A DNA stretch of 64,000 nucleotides from Tunturiibacter gelidiferens (GCF_013410115.1 NZ_JACCCV010000002.1:62001-126000); one strand, 5' to 3'; shown: positions 9,790-18,574, counted from the stretch's first letter. The notes: generated by a model not told the origin, from the letters alone. Numbers and translations are program-made.

Positions 9790-10216
9790 GATTCGCTCTC
9801 CAACTCTTTCCTGAAGCCTCTCGACGCTTTACCGGCAACGCCCAACACCGGCATGGACACCTTCACCGGACACGCCGGACTCAAAGCTCTCCCAACCCCG
9901 CACGACCACGCGAGGGCCAGCCTCACAACCAGATTTTGCAATTCTTACTCAGACGCGCAGCACCTTCCCAACGACTCTTAAAAGACAGCCACAGACACAC
10001 GATGACACTAGGAAAATCCTGCTAACCCCAACATCGCCTTCTTCAAAGGCAACGTCCAGGCTGAGCACAGATACGCACTCATCGCTCGCTTCGTTCCCAA
10101 CATCTTCAGTAAAAGTTCATTCCCGGATACGATGCGGTAAGTATATCAACCCCTTGCCCTTACCCAAGACTTTCCCAACCTCTCCCACGCAACCGTGATA
10201 CCGTCCAAAGCAGCCC
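9790..10216. other. Divergent intergenic region without a gene
   Basis: About 430 bp between the divergent tolC-like and truA genes. No convincing open frame with coding character, RNA gene or repeat is seen. It must hold promoters for both directions, but none matches consensus closely enough to place. Confidence 0.5.
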
Positions 10217-11194
10217 ATGCCTCACTGGAAGACAATCCTGACCTACGACGGAACCCCCTACAACGGCTGGCAGATCCAACCCTCTCTCCCCACCGTTCAG
10301 GGCACGCTCGCCCAGGCCATCCACCGCGTCACCGGAGAAACCGTCCTCCCCCAGGGCTCCGGCCGCACCGACACCGGCGTTCACGCCCTCGCCCAGGTCG
10401 CCACCTTCTCACTCACCGTACCCATCCCCGCCGCAAATCTCCATCGCGCCCTCAACCGCGCCCTCCCACCCAGCATCCGCGTCCTCTCCGTCACACCCGT
10501 CCCCGAAGACTTTCACGCCCGCCACAGCGCCCGCCGCAAAACCTACGAGTACCGAATCCTCCCCGGGTGCGACGACAAAGACCGAATCTGCTCCCCCATG
10601 CTCGCCCCCTACGTCTGGGCCTGCCGCCTCCCACTCGAATTCGCCTCTCTGCAGCAAGCCGCAGCCCACATCCTCGGCACCCACGACTTCACCTCCTTCG
10701 CCGCCGTCGATCCCGACCTCACCACCCGCTCCACTACCGTCGGCAACGCCCAGGACAGTTCTTACCCCCCAAACCCCGTCATCTCGACCGAAGCTGTTCA
10801 CAGTCTCATCGTGAGCAGCGCAGTGGAGAGACCCCCGCATTTTGCCAGCACACCCACCAATCCCGCGACCGCCCAGATCGTCGCTCCGCAAAACAAACTT
10901 ATCCCCACCGACAACACCCGCACCATCTTCCACTCCTTCTGGCACCAGCAGGAAGACATCCTCATCTACCGAGTCACCGGCTCCGGCTTCCTCCACCACA
11001 TGGTCCGCAACCTCGTAGGCACCTTCGTAGAGATAGCCGCCAACCGTCTACACCCCGACGACATCCCCAAAATCCTCGCCGCCCGCAACCGCTCCGCCGC
11101 CGGCCCCACTGCCCCCGCCCGCGGCCTCTTCCTCGTCGAGGTCTTATACACCGAAGCCGAGATCACCCACGCAGAAGCCGAGGTCAAGCACTGA
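10217..11194 (+). CDS. truA: tRNA pseudouridine(38-40) synthase TruA with an in-frame repeat insertion
   Basis: Converts uridines 38-40 in the anticodon arm of tRNAs to pseudouridine. The catalytic Asp52 lies in SGRTDTGVHALAQVA. Other family motifs are YDGTPYNGWQ (N-terminus), GTHDFTSFAAVD and GFLHHMVRNLVG. At 325 residues it is about 55 longer than the usual 245-270. The excess maps to residues 185-230, where repeat copy B (10778-10843) is translated as VISTEAVHSLIVSSAVERPP. The frame stays open through the repeat and both flanks keep conserved motifs, so the protein is probably still made and active. The stop codon overlaps the start of the peptidase gene (TGATG), indicating translational coupling. 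Confidence 0.95.
   Translation: MPHWKTILTYDGTPYNGWQIQPSLPTVQGTLAQAIHRVTGETVLPQGSGRTDTGVHALAQVATFSLTVPIPAANLHRALNRALPPSIRVLSVTPVPEDFHARHSARRKTYEYRILPGCDDKDRICSPMLAPYVWACRLPLEFASLQQAAAHILGTHDFTSFAAVDPDLTTRSTTVGNAQDSSYPPNPVISTEAVHSLIVSSAVERPPHFASTPTNPATAQIVAPQNKLIPTDNTRTIFHSFWHQQEDILIYRVTGSGFLHHMVRNLVGTFVEIAANRLHPDDIPKILAARNRSAAGPTAPARGLFLVEVLYTEAEITHAEAEVKH
10778..10843. repeat. Palindromic dispersed repeat, copy B (inside truA)
   Basis: Starts GTCATCTCGACCGAAGC. Stem GCTGTTCAC (10793-10801) / GTGAGCAGC (10811-10819) with one G-T wobble and loop AGTCTCATC, followed by GCAGTGGAGAGACCCCCGC. Both this copy and copy A are preceded by a CCCCAAA-like stretch. Confidence 0.88.
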
Positions 11195-12633
11195 TGCCCG
11201 CCACCGCCTCCGCCCAGCGCCGCATCTCTCGCCTCGCCACCCTCACCGCAGTCCACCGCGCCTTTCACTGGCTACACCTCCACCAACCTCAACTCCGCCA
11301 GTGGCAGCTCGAGCTCGTCCGTATCCCCGCTCCACCCTTCGGCGAATCAGCCCGCGCCGCCTGGTTCCTTAGTCGCTTTCAAGATCTCGGCCTCACCAAC
11401 ACCCACCTCGACGACGCCGGCAACGCCCTCGCCGAACTAGCCCCAGATGCGCCCTCCAGCTCCTCTCCTATTCCCTCTTCTGGAGCTTCCATAGAAAACG
11501 TCATCTCGACCGAAGCGGCGGACAGTCTCACCGTCCGCCGCGCAGTGGATTTCAGCCAAAGTCCTCAGTTGCAGCGGACCGATTCACGCTGCGGTATCCG
11601 TCGAGACCCCCCGCATCTCGCTCAACCTGCCCTCGCCTCGCCAGACAGAGGCCAAATCAACGCAGCCCCTCCCTGCATCCTCCTCTCCGCCCATCTCGAC
11701 ACCGTCTTCCCCGCAGACACCCCCATCGACCCCACCGAAGAAAAAGACTCCCCCCGCATCCACGCACCCGGCATCTGCGACAACGCCGCTGGCCTCACCG
11801 CCCTGCTCGCTATCGCCGCTGCCCTGCGCTTCGCCAACATCACCCCACCCATCCCCATCCTCTTCGCCGCCAACGTAGGCGAAGAAGGAGAAGGCGACCT
11901 CCGCGGCATGCGTCATCTCTTCGAGCGCGGCCCCTACCGAACCCGCATCGCCTCAGCCCTCATCCTCGAAGGCGGAGGCACCGCCGCCGCCATCCACCGA
12001 GCCCTCGGCAGCCTGCGCTTCCGCGTCACCATCACCGGCCCCGGCGGCCACTCCTGGGCCGACGCCGGGACCCCAAACCCAATTCTCCTCTTGAGCAAAG
12101 CACTCACTGAAATCGCCGCCCTCGAACTCCCCACCGACCCCCTCACCACCTTCAACGTCGGTCACATCTCCGGCGGCACCTCCATCAACTCCATCCCCGA
12201 GTCCGCCTCCGCCCTCCTCGACCTCCGCTCCACCGACCCCACCCAACTCATCTCCACCGCCACCACCGTCCACCAGATCTTCGACGGCATCGTCACCGCG
12301 CAATCCACCACCAACACACCACTAAAACTCCACATCGAGACCATAGGAAACCGTCCCGCCGCCACCCTCCCCGACGACTCCCCCCTCCTCCACACCCTCC
12401 GTGCCGTCGACCGCCACCTCTCCCTCCGCACCGAACTTCGCCTCGGCTCCACCGACGCCAACATCCCACTCTCCCGCGGAATCCCCGCCCTGGCTCTCGG
12501 CAGCGGCGGCATCGGCGGCGGCATCCACACCCTACAGGAGTGGTACGACCCCACCGCCCGCGAAACCGCCCTCCGTCGCATCCTCCTCACCCTCCTCGAC
12601 ACCACCCAAACCACCGCCAACCCCACACATTGA
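11194..12633 (+). CDS. M20-family metallopeptidase with an in-frame repeat insertion
   Basis: 479 residues, taking the ATG that overlaps the truA stop codon. Zinc-site motifs are visible: His in LLSAHLDTVFP, bridging Asp in GICDNAAGLTAL, catalytic Glu pair in VGEEGEGDLRG, and the dimerisation (lid) domain around SLRFRVTITGPGGHSWAD. Peptidase or amidohydrolase activity on small peptides or acyl-amino acids is expected; the substrate cannot be read from sequence. Residues about 103-141 derive from repeat copy C (translated VISTEAADSLTVRRAVD and onward) and sit just before the first metal-binding motif, in what is normally a short loop. No signal peptide is evident, so it is likely cytoplasmic. 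Translationally coupled to truA. Confidence 0.9.
   Translation: MPATASAQRRISRLATLTAVHRAFHWLHLHQPQLRQWQLELVRIPAPPFGESARAAWFLSRFQDLGLTNTHLDDAGNALAELAPDAPSSSSPIPSSGASIENVISTEAADSLTVRRAVDFSQSPQLQRTDSRCGIRRDPPHLAQPALASPDRGQINAAPPCILLSAHLDTVFPADTPIDPTEEKDSPRIHAPGICDNAAGLTALLAIAAALRFANITPPIPILFAANVGEEGEGDLRGMRHLFERGPYRTRIASALILEGGGTAAAIHRALGSLRFRVTITGPGGHSWADAGTPNPILLLSKALTEIAALELPTDPLTTFNVGHISGGTSINSIPESASALLDLRSTDPTQLISTATTVHQIFDGIVTAQSTTNTPLKLHIETIGNRPAATLPDDSPLLHTLRAVDRHLSLRTELRLGSTDANIPLSRGIPALALGSGGIGGGIHTLQEWYDPTARETALRRILLTLLDTTQTTANPTH
11500..11616. repeat. Palindromic dispersed repeat, copy C (inside the peptidase gene)
   Basis: Starts GTCATCTCGACCGAAGC. Perfect 9-bp stem GCGGCGGAC (11515-11523) / GTCCGCCGC (11533-11541) with loop AGTCTCACC. 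The stem bases differ from copy A on both arms in a compensatory way. The conserved tail (GAGACCCCCCGCAT) is separated from CGCAGTGGA by about 53 extra nucleotides absent from copies A and B. Confidence 0.85.
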
Positions 12634-12662
12634 CTCACCAATATCTCTTCAGGAGCATCAAC

Positions 12663-13826
12663 GTGAAGACTCTACTTCAAAGCCACTCCAGCCGTCGTAT
12701 CGTCGCTCCAACAACGGCACTCGCACTCTCCCTGACACTCAACATCATCGCGGCCATCGCCCAGACTCCGACAACACCCACTCCTGCACCGCGCCCAACC
12801 CCGCCCACGCGCGACCCCCACACCGCCGGTTACGTCGCAGCAAAAGAGCTACCCGACGGCGCCATCCCCTCGCCGCAACAGGACGGCAACTTTATACTCG
12901 GCCCCACCCACCCCATCGCCCCCGAAATGTCTCTCCACTCGGCCGTCCCCCTGGGAAACATCTACAAGTTCGCCATGAACTCCTCCGACAGCAAACTCTA
13001 TCCAGGGATCGCACGAGAGCCGGACACCTTCGGCACCCCCGATCCCAAGGACCCGGCAAAACTCGTCGTCACCACCAGCCACCCCGCGCCCTACACCCGA
13101 CACGTGGCCGTCTACGTCCCGCAACAGTACGTACCCGGCACCGCCGCACCGTTTATCATCAGCGCCGACGGCCCCGACTACGACCTCTTCAGGGCTCTTG
13201 ATTACCTCATCGCAAACCACCGTGTTCCCATCATGATCGCCATCTCCATCGGCAACGGCAGCGGCGACGCCCAAGGCAGCGAACGCGGCCTCGAATACGA
13301 CACCATGTCTGGCCACTACGCCGAGTTCGTTGAAACCGAAGTCCTCCCTCTCGTCGAGAAGCAATATCACGTCAAACTCACCAAAGACCCTGACGGACGC
13401 GCCACCATGGGCGGCAGCTCCGGAGGCTCATGCGCTCTCATCATGGCCTGGTATCACCCGGAGCTCTACCACCGCGTCCTCACCTACTCCGGCACCTACA
13501 TCAATCAGCGATGGCCCTACAACCCGGAAACCCCTCACGGAGCATGGGAGTTCCACGAACACCTCATCCCGGCCACTCCAGCCAAACCCATCAGAATCTG
13601 GATGGAGGTAGGCGACCGCGACCTCTTCAACCCCAACTTCATGCGCGACGACATGCACGACTGGGTTCTCGCAAACGAGCGCATGGCCAAGGTACTCGCG
13701 GCCAAGGACTATCACTATCAATTTGTCTTCGCCAAAGACGCCGGCCACGTCGACCACGCCGTGAAGCAACAAACCCTGCCCGAAGCCTTGGAGTATCTGT
13801 GGCAGGGATATCCCGTCACAAAATAA
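12663..13826 (+). CDS. Secreted enterochelin-esterase-like alpha/beta hydrolase
   Basis: 387 residues from the GTG at 12663, chosen because AGGAG lies about 10 nt upstream and a signal peptide follows directly (ALALSLTLNIIAAIAQ). The hydrolase core has the nucleophile motif MGGSSGGSCAL, a plausible acid in EVGDRDLFNP and the catalytic His in DAGHVDHAV, as in the IroE/Fes-like esterase D family. The substrate is unknown; carbohydrate-ester cleavage is common in exported members. It lies 29 nt after the peptidase gene and may be co-transcribed with truA and the peptidase. Confidence 0.87.
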   Translation: MKTLLQSHSSRRIVAPTTALALSLTLNIIAAIAQTPTTPTPAPRPTPPTRDPHTAGYVAAKELPDGAIPSPQQDGNFILGPTHPIAPEMSLHSAVPLGNIYKFAMNSSDSKLYPGIAREPDTFGTPDPKDPAKLVVTTSHPAPYTRHVAVYVPQQYVPGTAAPFIISADGPDYDLFRALDYLIANHRVPIMIAISIGNGSGDAQGSERGLEYDTMSGHYAEFVETEVLPLVEKQYHVKLTKDPDGRATMGGSSGGSCALIMAWYHPELYHRVLTYSGTYINQRWPYNPETPHGAWEFHEHLIPATPAKPIRIWMEVGDRDLFNPNFMRDDMHDWVLANERMAKVLAAKDYHYQFVFAKDAGHVDHAVKQQTLPEALEYLWQGYPVTK

Positions 13827-13940
13827 GAGGCAAGAATCATCCGTCGAGAATCGCCACCTTCGATCCTGTGGAAAACCCACTGACTAGACGACTAATCCCG
13901 CTGAACTTTCAGTCGATAAATACCCCAACACAAATCTATG

Positions 13941-13968
13941 TTGACCTATGCCCAAATTAAGCTAATAT
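13941..13968 (+). promoter_or_regulatory. Sigma-70-type promoter for the gene at 14087
   Basis: TTGACC (13941-13946), a 16-nt spacer and TAATAT (13963-13968). Transcription would begin near 13975, leaving a leader of about 110 nt before the GAGGAGG ribosome binding site. Confidence 0.6.
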
Positions 13969-14086
13969 CTTCGGCAAGAAAACTCGCTCTACATTCTGGC
14001 ACGTCTCGAGATCAACCCCCGCGATCCGGCGAACCGAAGGTGTAAGGCACACGGCATCCAGTCCTCGTGTGTTGAGGAGGTCCCCC

Positions 14087-14944
14087 ATGAAACGCATTAT
14101 TGCCTCGTTGCTGCTACTTCTGCCCGTCTCCCTCACGGCAGGTGCAGAACAGTTGATTCCAGCCGGCTCGGTCATGCAGTGCATGGTCTCCGACAAAATC
14201 TCTTCCAAGACCCTCCACCTCGGCGACCCCATCCTCTGCCAGCTCAGCCGCGTCGAGATGTACGGCCGCTCCGTCTTCCCCTACGGAAGCTACCTCGTCG
14301 GCCGCTTTGAAGACTACAAAGATCCCGGACACTTCGTCGGCAAAGGCTGGATGGAGCTCAAGTTCGATCGCATCGTCGTAGGGAACGACACCGTCATCCC
14401 CATCTCGACCCGCGTCATCGCAGATTCAGGTAAAAACCGGGTCGACGCCAATGGCCGCATCCTCGGGACCGGACACGCAACCCGCGACACCATCGAGTGG
14501 CTCATCCCGGTTCTCTGGCCGATCGATCTCATCAACCTTCCCCGCCGCGGACCCTACCCGGTGCTGAAACCCGAGACCCGCCTCACCGTCAAACTCCTCG
14601 ACGACGTCGGCATCCCCACCAAGTCCGAGGTCCAGCATCAGCCGGAGATGATCTCCCGCTTCAACTACGCCGATCCCACACCTGCCCCCGTGGAACGGCA
14701 GCCCGCCCCCGTTCAACAGGCCTACCCCCAGCCGGTCCAGCAGTCCTACGCACCGCCGCAACAGCCCTACTACCCCCAGCAGGCCCCGCCCGTGGTCGTA
14801 GTCCAGGCTCAGGCGCCCGCTCCAACCATCGTCCAGCAACCGGCTCCCGTCGTAGTTCGCCCACACGTGGTCTACGGCTATCCTCCCCCGCCACCCTACG
14901 GCTACCCCTATCCCCCGCCGTACGGCTACTACCCCAACTACTAA
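14087..14944 (+). CDS. Secreted protein with proline-rich C-terminal tail, unknown function
   Basis: 285 residues from ATG 14087, which has a strong GAGGAGG site just upstream; an in-frame ATG at 14069 lacks one. The signal peptide is MKRIIASLLLLLPVSLTAGA. A compact domain at about residues 25-175 (LIPAGSVMQCMVSDKISSKTLHLGDPILCQL) resembles beta-rich domains seen in many acidobacterial exported proteins. The tail (about 190-285) is rich in Pro, Gln and Tyr with repeated YPPP/GYPYPPP units and is probably unstructured. I cannot assign a function; a cell-envelope role is inferred from the signal peptide only. A clear terminator follows. Confidence 0.78.
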   Translation: MKRIIASLLLLLPVSLTAGAEQLIPAGSVMQCMVSDKISSKTLHLGDPILCQLSRVEMYGRSVFPYGSYLVGRFEDYKDPGHFVGKGWMELKFDRIVVGNDTVIPISTRVIADSGKNRVDANGRILGTGHATRDTIEWLIPVLWPIDLINLPRRGPYPVLKPETRLTVKLLDDVGIPTKSEVQHQPEMISRFNYADPTPAPVERQPAPVQQAYPQPVQQSYAPPQQPYYPQQAPPVVVVQAQAPAPTIVQQPAPVVVRPHVVYGYPPPPPYGYPYPPPYGYYPNY

Positions 14945-14967
14945 GTCCCACTCACGAGCAGCTATCC

Positions 14968-15003
14968 GAAGGCCCACATCTTTATTCTGAGATGTGGGCC
15001 TTC
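14968..15003 (+). terminator. Strong hairpin terminator after the proline-rich protein gene
   Basis: GAAGGCCCACATCT (14968-14981), an 8-nt loop and AGATGTGGGCCTTC (14990-15003): a perfect 14-bp stem 24 nt past the stop codon. The T-run is short. Confidence 0.8.
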
Positions 15004-15184
15004 TGGTTAGCGCGAGTCGCAACTCGTAGCACTCGGAAACTCCACCCTCAACCCAAACCGGAAACTCTGAAGCCCCAGCTCAAAAATTCAAGCGCTTAGA
15101 ACCCGAACCGCAGCTCCCATCAGGCACCTGTCATGGGTTCACCCCATCGTACCCAGGTGAATCGTCATCTCGACTTTCTGAGCG

Positions 15185-15394
15185 CTATGTCTCCGGTGTC
15201 GCCTCCCACTTAGGCTTCGTCTCTCTGCCCCATCTCTTTGGGTCTTCGTTATGCATCTTTTCCATCGCCTTTGCGGTCTCAGGATGCTTTTCCATCACAT
15301 GTTTCGTCATGGTCTGAACCATTTCGTCCCATGATCCGGCCGACAGCTTCTGTTCACAGGGTCCACCTAGCGATTTGCACGTCATCGTCTTCAT
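15185..15394 (-). CDS. DUF1059 family small protein
   Basis: 69 residues. The sequence MTCKSLGGPCEQKLSAGSWDE followed by MTKHVMEKHPETAKAM matches the DUF1059 pattern: a Cys-Cys pair, then a helix carrying the conserved H-x4-H. Family members are small soluble proteins of unknown role, sometimes proposed to bind metal. It has a GGAGGTAACGC ribosome binding region before the ATG. It is convergent with the gene ending at 14944; the intervening space contains nested inverted repeats (CACCTG...CAGGTG around ATGGG...CCCAT, about 15125-15161). Confidence 0.82.
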   Translation of the reverse strand: MKTMTCKSLGGPCEQKLSAGSWDEMVQTMTKHVMEKHPETAKAMEKMHNEDPKRWGRETKPKWEATPET

Positions 15395-15452
15395 GCGTTA
15401 CCTCCATTCCCACTTCTACGGATGCACTCTCGGAGTTGAGGGGTTGTTGAAT

Positions 15453-15537
15453 CTGTCAAGCCCCTGATCGCACCAAACCCGCGCCAGCCGCGGACTTTCA
15501 CGTGGCGTATTAGTTATCCCCCGCCCGCTATAATTAA
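15453..15537. repeat. Dispersed 85-bp element D, copy 1
   Basis: Shares CTGTCAAGCCCC, CCGCGCCAG, CGTGGCGTAT, AGTTAT and CGCTATAAT blocks, in the same order and at nearly the same spacing, with the copy at 61739-61823. TATAAT (15529-15534) resembles a -10 box. Confidence 0.75.
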
Positions 15538-15725
15538 ACTAACCAGCAAATCCGGAGCGCTCACCGAGACCGCGGGGTCAAAACTTGCAGTTTTGGACGA
15601 GGTATCCCCCTCAACCCGCACAAAACAAGTATTTTGTACGTAACTTATTTATCTTCCATATTTTAGCGACGCCTACTGTCTGTAAACCCCTGAATCAAAG
15701 CAACTTCCCTACAAGATACCCTACC

Positions 15726-15739
15726 GGGGGAGGGGGAGG
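15726..15739 (+). repeat. G-rich motif GGGGGAGGGGGAGG
   Basis: Polypurine G-run motif, also present in related forms at 55585-55606 and 61996-62012 and in short form near 3539. All are intergenic. Confidence 0.6.
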
Positions 15740-15816
15740 ACAGCTGGAATCAAAGCGCCTGCGTCCTTCAACACTTTCCGCCGCCGCTCCATCGCGCTCC
15801 GCGATACACTCCACTC

Positions 15817-17610
15817 GTGAAACCCTTCACTCTCACTGCGATTCTTCTCCTCACCACCCTCACTCAGGCCCAGAAGACCCCGCCTGACACCATCTATCTC
15901 CACGGAAACATCCTCACCGGCACCCACCTCCGCCCCAACGACCCCTCGCCCACCCCTGCAAGGGTCCAGGCCATCGCCATTGCCAACGGAAAGATCCTGG
16001 CCGCCGGCACCGACGCCGAGATCCTCAAACTCAAAGCCCCGCAGACCCGCATCATCGACCTCCACCACGCCTTCGCAATGCCCGGGTTCAACGACGCCCA
16101 CACCCACATGGGCCCTGCAGGCCGCCAGCAGCTCTCGATCAACCTCGACGGAGTCAAATCCCTGGCCGAGATGCAGCAACGCATCCGCACCTACGCCGCC
16201 AAAGCCCAACCCGGCATCTGGCTCGAAGGCGGAGGCTGGGACCACACCCTCTGGCCCGGAGCCAAACTCCCCACCCGTGAGGACATCGACCCGATCACCC
16301 AAGGTCACCCCTGCATCCTCGAGCGGGTAGACGGCCACATCGCCCTCGCCAACTCCGCCGCCCTCGCCGCCGCCAGCATTACAACCGAGACCCCCGACCC
16401 CGCCGGCGCCAAAATCGACCGCGACTCCTCCGGCAACCCCACCGGAATCCTCCGCGAAACCGCCGCCACCAACCTGGTCTTCAGCAAGATCCCATCACCC
16501 GGCCCCGAGGAACGCACCAAAGCCCTCAACCTGGCCATCAAAGACGCCCTCGCCCACGGCGTCACCAGCGTCCAGGACAACTCCGACTGGGAAGACTTCC
16601 TCGCCCTCGAAGAACTCGAGGACGCCCACGCACTCCATCTCCGATTCGCCGAGTGGCTCCCCTTCGACAAGCCCCTCGAGGTCCTCAAGGAGCGCCGCGC
16701 CAGCCACCCCACCGACGACCCGCTCCTCCACCTCACCATGCTGAAGGGCTTCATGGACGGCTCGCTCGGCTCCCGCACCGCAGTCCTCGACGCACCCTAC
16801 TCCGACGACCCCGACAACTCCGGCCTTCCCCGCTATGACCAGGACAAGCTAACCCAGATGGCCTCCGAGCGCGCAGCCGCAGGCTTCCAGCTGGGCTTCC
16901 ACGCCATCGGCGACCGTGCCAACGCGATGGCCCTCAATGCCTTCGGAGCCGCCGATCAGGTAGCCACCCTCGCCCCCCCATCCGCCAGCCCCAACACCAC
17001 CGACGCCCACATCGTCACCACCCCACCCCCACCCGATCCCGCCCCGGCCGCCCTCCGATTCCGCGTAGAACACGCCCAGGTCCTTCTACCCGAAGACTTT
17101 GATCGCTACGCCAGCGAGGGCGTCATCGCCTCCATGCAACCCTCCCACCTACTCACCGACATGAAGTGGGCCACGGACCGCCTCGGCCCCGACCGCGCGA
17201 AGTACGCCTACGCCTGGAAGAGCTTCCTCGATCACAACGTCACCCTCGCCTTCGGCACCGACTACCCGGTGGAGTCCATTAATCCCTTCCGCGGCCTCTA
17301 CTCCGCCATCACTCGCCAGAACGAATCAGGCGCCCAGACCTTCCAACCCCAGGAGAAGATCTCCTTCAACGAAGCGATCTACGCCTACACCCAATCCTCC
17401 GCCTTCGCCGAGTTCCGCGAACATCAGAAGGGTCGCCTTGAACCCGGCTACCTCGCCGACCTTGTCGTTCTCGACCGTGACATCACTGCCGCAACGCCCC
17501 AACAACTTCTCCGCACCAAGGTCCTCAGCACCATCGTGAACGGTGAAACCGTCTACTCACAATCACCGAACGCGCAGTCACCAAAGCCCAAGGCCGGAGC
17601 GAACAACTAG
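15817..17610 (+). CDS. YtcJ-type amidohydrolase with signal peptide
   Basis: 597 residues from GTG 15817. The N-terminus (MKPFTLTAILLLTTLTQAQ) looks like a signal peptide, so export is likely. The metal-dependent hydrolase core is complete: HxH in FNDAHTHMG, the MLKGFMDGSLGSRTA block, His in LGFHAIGDRAN, and Asp in AFGTDYPVESINPFRG. It matches the amidohydrolase 3 family, members of which hydrolyse amides or formyl groups of small molecules; the substrate is not readable. A low-complexity Pro/Thr insertion interrupts the domain around residues 385-410. Its stop codon is followed at once by the TTG start of the DMT transporter, so the two are translationally coupled. Confidence 0.9.
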   Translation: MKPFTLTAILLLTTLTQAQKTPPDTIYLHGNILTGTHLRPNDPSPTPARVQAIAIANGKILAAGTDAEILKLKAPQTRIIDLHHAFAMPGFNDAHTHMGPAGRQQLSINLDGVKSLAEMQQRIRTYAAKAQPGIWLEGGGWDHTLWPGAKLPTREDIDPITQGHPCILERVDGHIALANSAALAAASITTETPDPAGAKIDRDSSGNPTGILRETAATNLVFSKIPSPGPEERTKALNLAIKDALAHGVTSVQDNSDWEDFLALEELEDAHALHLRFAEWLPFDKPLEVLKERRASHPTDDPLLHLTMLKGFMDGSLGSRTAVLDAPYSDDPDNSGLPRYDQDKLTQMASERAAAGFQLGFHAIGDRANAMALNAFGAADQVATLAPPSASPNTTDAHIVTTPPPPDPAPAALRFRVEHAQVLLPEDFDRYASEGVIASMQPSHLLTDMKWATDRLGPDRAKYAYAWKSFLDHNVTLAFGTDYPVESINPFRGLYSAITRQNESGAQTFQPQEKISFNEAIYAYTQSSAFAEFREHQKGRLEPGYLADLVVLDRDITAATPQQLLRTKVLSTIVNGETVYSQSPNAQSPKPKAGANN

Positions 17611-18537
17611 TTGCCCCGCCGACTGAGCCCCACCAGCCTGGCCCATCTCCTGCTCCTCGCGGTCGTCTTCATATGGGGAGCCACCTTCGTTTTAGTAAAA
17701 GATGCTCTCCAAGACGCCTCACCCTTTGTCTTCAACCTGCTCAGAATGGCTCTGGCCTTCGTCGCTCTTGTTATCGTCAACCACCGTCAACTGCGCAGCA
17801 CCAACCGCAAAAGCATAGTCTCGGGCATTGCCGTGGGCCTCTTTCTCGCCACCGGATACCAGTTTCAAACCACCGGACTCGCCCGCACAACCGCCGCGAA
17901 ATCGGCACTGATTACTGGCCTCGTGGTTGTCTTCGTCCCTCTCCTCACCCTCATACCCGCGATTCGCCCCTCAGGAACGCTGCCTCCCCGCTGGACTACC
18001 GCCGTCGGAGCACTCCTCGCATTCTCCGGCCTTCTCCTGCTGACAACGCCCGCAGGAACATCTTGGAAGAATCTCCTCAGCAGCATCGGCCTGGGGGACC
18101 TCCTTACACTCGCCTGCGCAATCGCCTTCGCCGCCCATCTCCTGTCGTTGGCTCACACCTCCAGGACCGTCCCAACAGCCCAACTCGCCACGTTGCAGAT
18201 TGGGACAGCGGCGCTTCTCATGGCCGTTACTCTGCCTTTAGGCGGAACACTTCACCTCACCCTTACCCCTAGGTTGGTCACCGCTCTAGCGATAACCAGC
18301 CTCCTGGCCACCGCCGCAGCCTTCACCATCCAGAGTTGGGCCCAGCAGCATATTCCCCCTACCCATACCGCCATTCTGCTCACACTGGAGCCCGTCTTCG
18401 CTTGCCTTACCTCATTCCTCGTTTTGCACGAACATCTAGGCCGCCGTTCTCTTCTTGGAGCCGTTCTCATCCTCACCGGGATAGCATTCATCGAGCTTTT
18501 CCCTTCAGAAGCTCCGATCCCCACGTATCCCGCCTAA
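17611..18537 (+). CDS. DMT-superfamily (EamA) transporter
   Basis: 308 residues starting at a TTG that directly abuts the amidohydrolase stop codon. The protein is hydrophobic throughout with about ten membrane segments, the first containing the EamA signature VFIWGATFVLVKDAL and the second repeat ending in LGRRSLLGAVLILTGIAFIE. EamA proteins export or import metabolites such as amino acids or nucleosides. Coupling to the hydrolase suggests that the transporter handles the hydrolase substrate or product, but this is inference. A terminator follows closely. Confidence 0.9.
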   Translation: MPRRLSPTSLAHLLLLAVVFIWGATFVLVKDALQDASPFVFNLLRMALAFVALVIVNHRQLRSTNRKSIVSGIAVGLFLATGYQFQTTGLARTTAAKSALITGLVVVFVPLLTLIPAIRPSGTLPPRWTTAVGALLAFSGLLLLTTPAGTSWKNLLSSIGLGDLLTLACAIAFAAHLLSLAHTSRTVPTAQLATLQIGTAALLMAVTLPLGGTLHLTLTPRLVTALAITSLLATAAAFTIQSWAQQHIPPTHTAILLTLEPVFACLTSFLVLHEHLGRRSLLGAVLILTGIAFIELFPSEAPIPTYPA

Positions 18538-18544
18538 GCTTCAC

Positions 18545-18565
18545 GAAGACTTTCGTCTTCTTTTT
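18545..18565 (+). terminator. Rho-independent terminator after the DMT transporter gene
   Basis: GAAGAC-tttc-GTCTTC followed by TTTTT, 7 nt past the stop codon. Confidence 0.85.
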
Positions 18566-18574
18566 GCGTCTAAT

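Larger units (their letters stand above)
15395..15816. other. Intergenic region built of repeat-like elements
   Basis: No gene. It holds repeat D copy 1 (15453-15537), an AT-richer stretch (about 15585-15715) and a G-rich motif (15726-15739) just before the amidohydrolase gene. A similar order (repeat D, AT-rich stretch, G-rich motif) recurs at 61739-62012. Confidence 0.6.

Noticed and set aside
10195-11193. Long plus-strand frame running through truA into the peptidase gene (a single 812-codon frame)
   Set aside because: The part before 11194 is the +1 shadow of truA (Arg/Pro/His-rich, no domain). The peptidase domain begins after the ATG that overlaps the truA stop.
15121-15180. CGTCATCTCGAC at about 15164-15175 as a fourth copy of the palindromic repeat
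   Set aside because: Only the first 12 nt match; neither the hairpin nor the GCAGTGGA tail follows.
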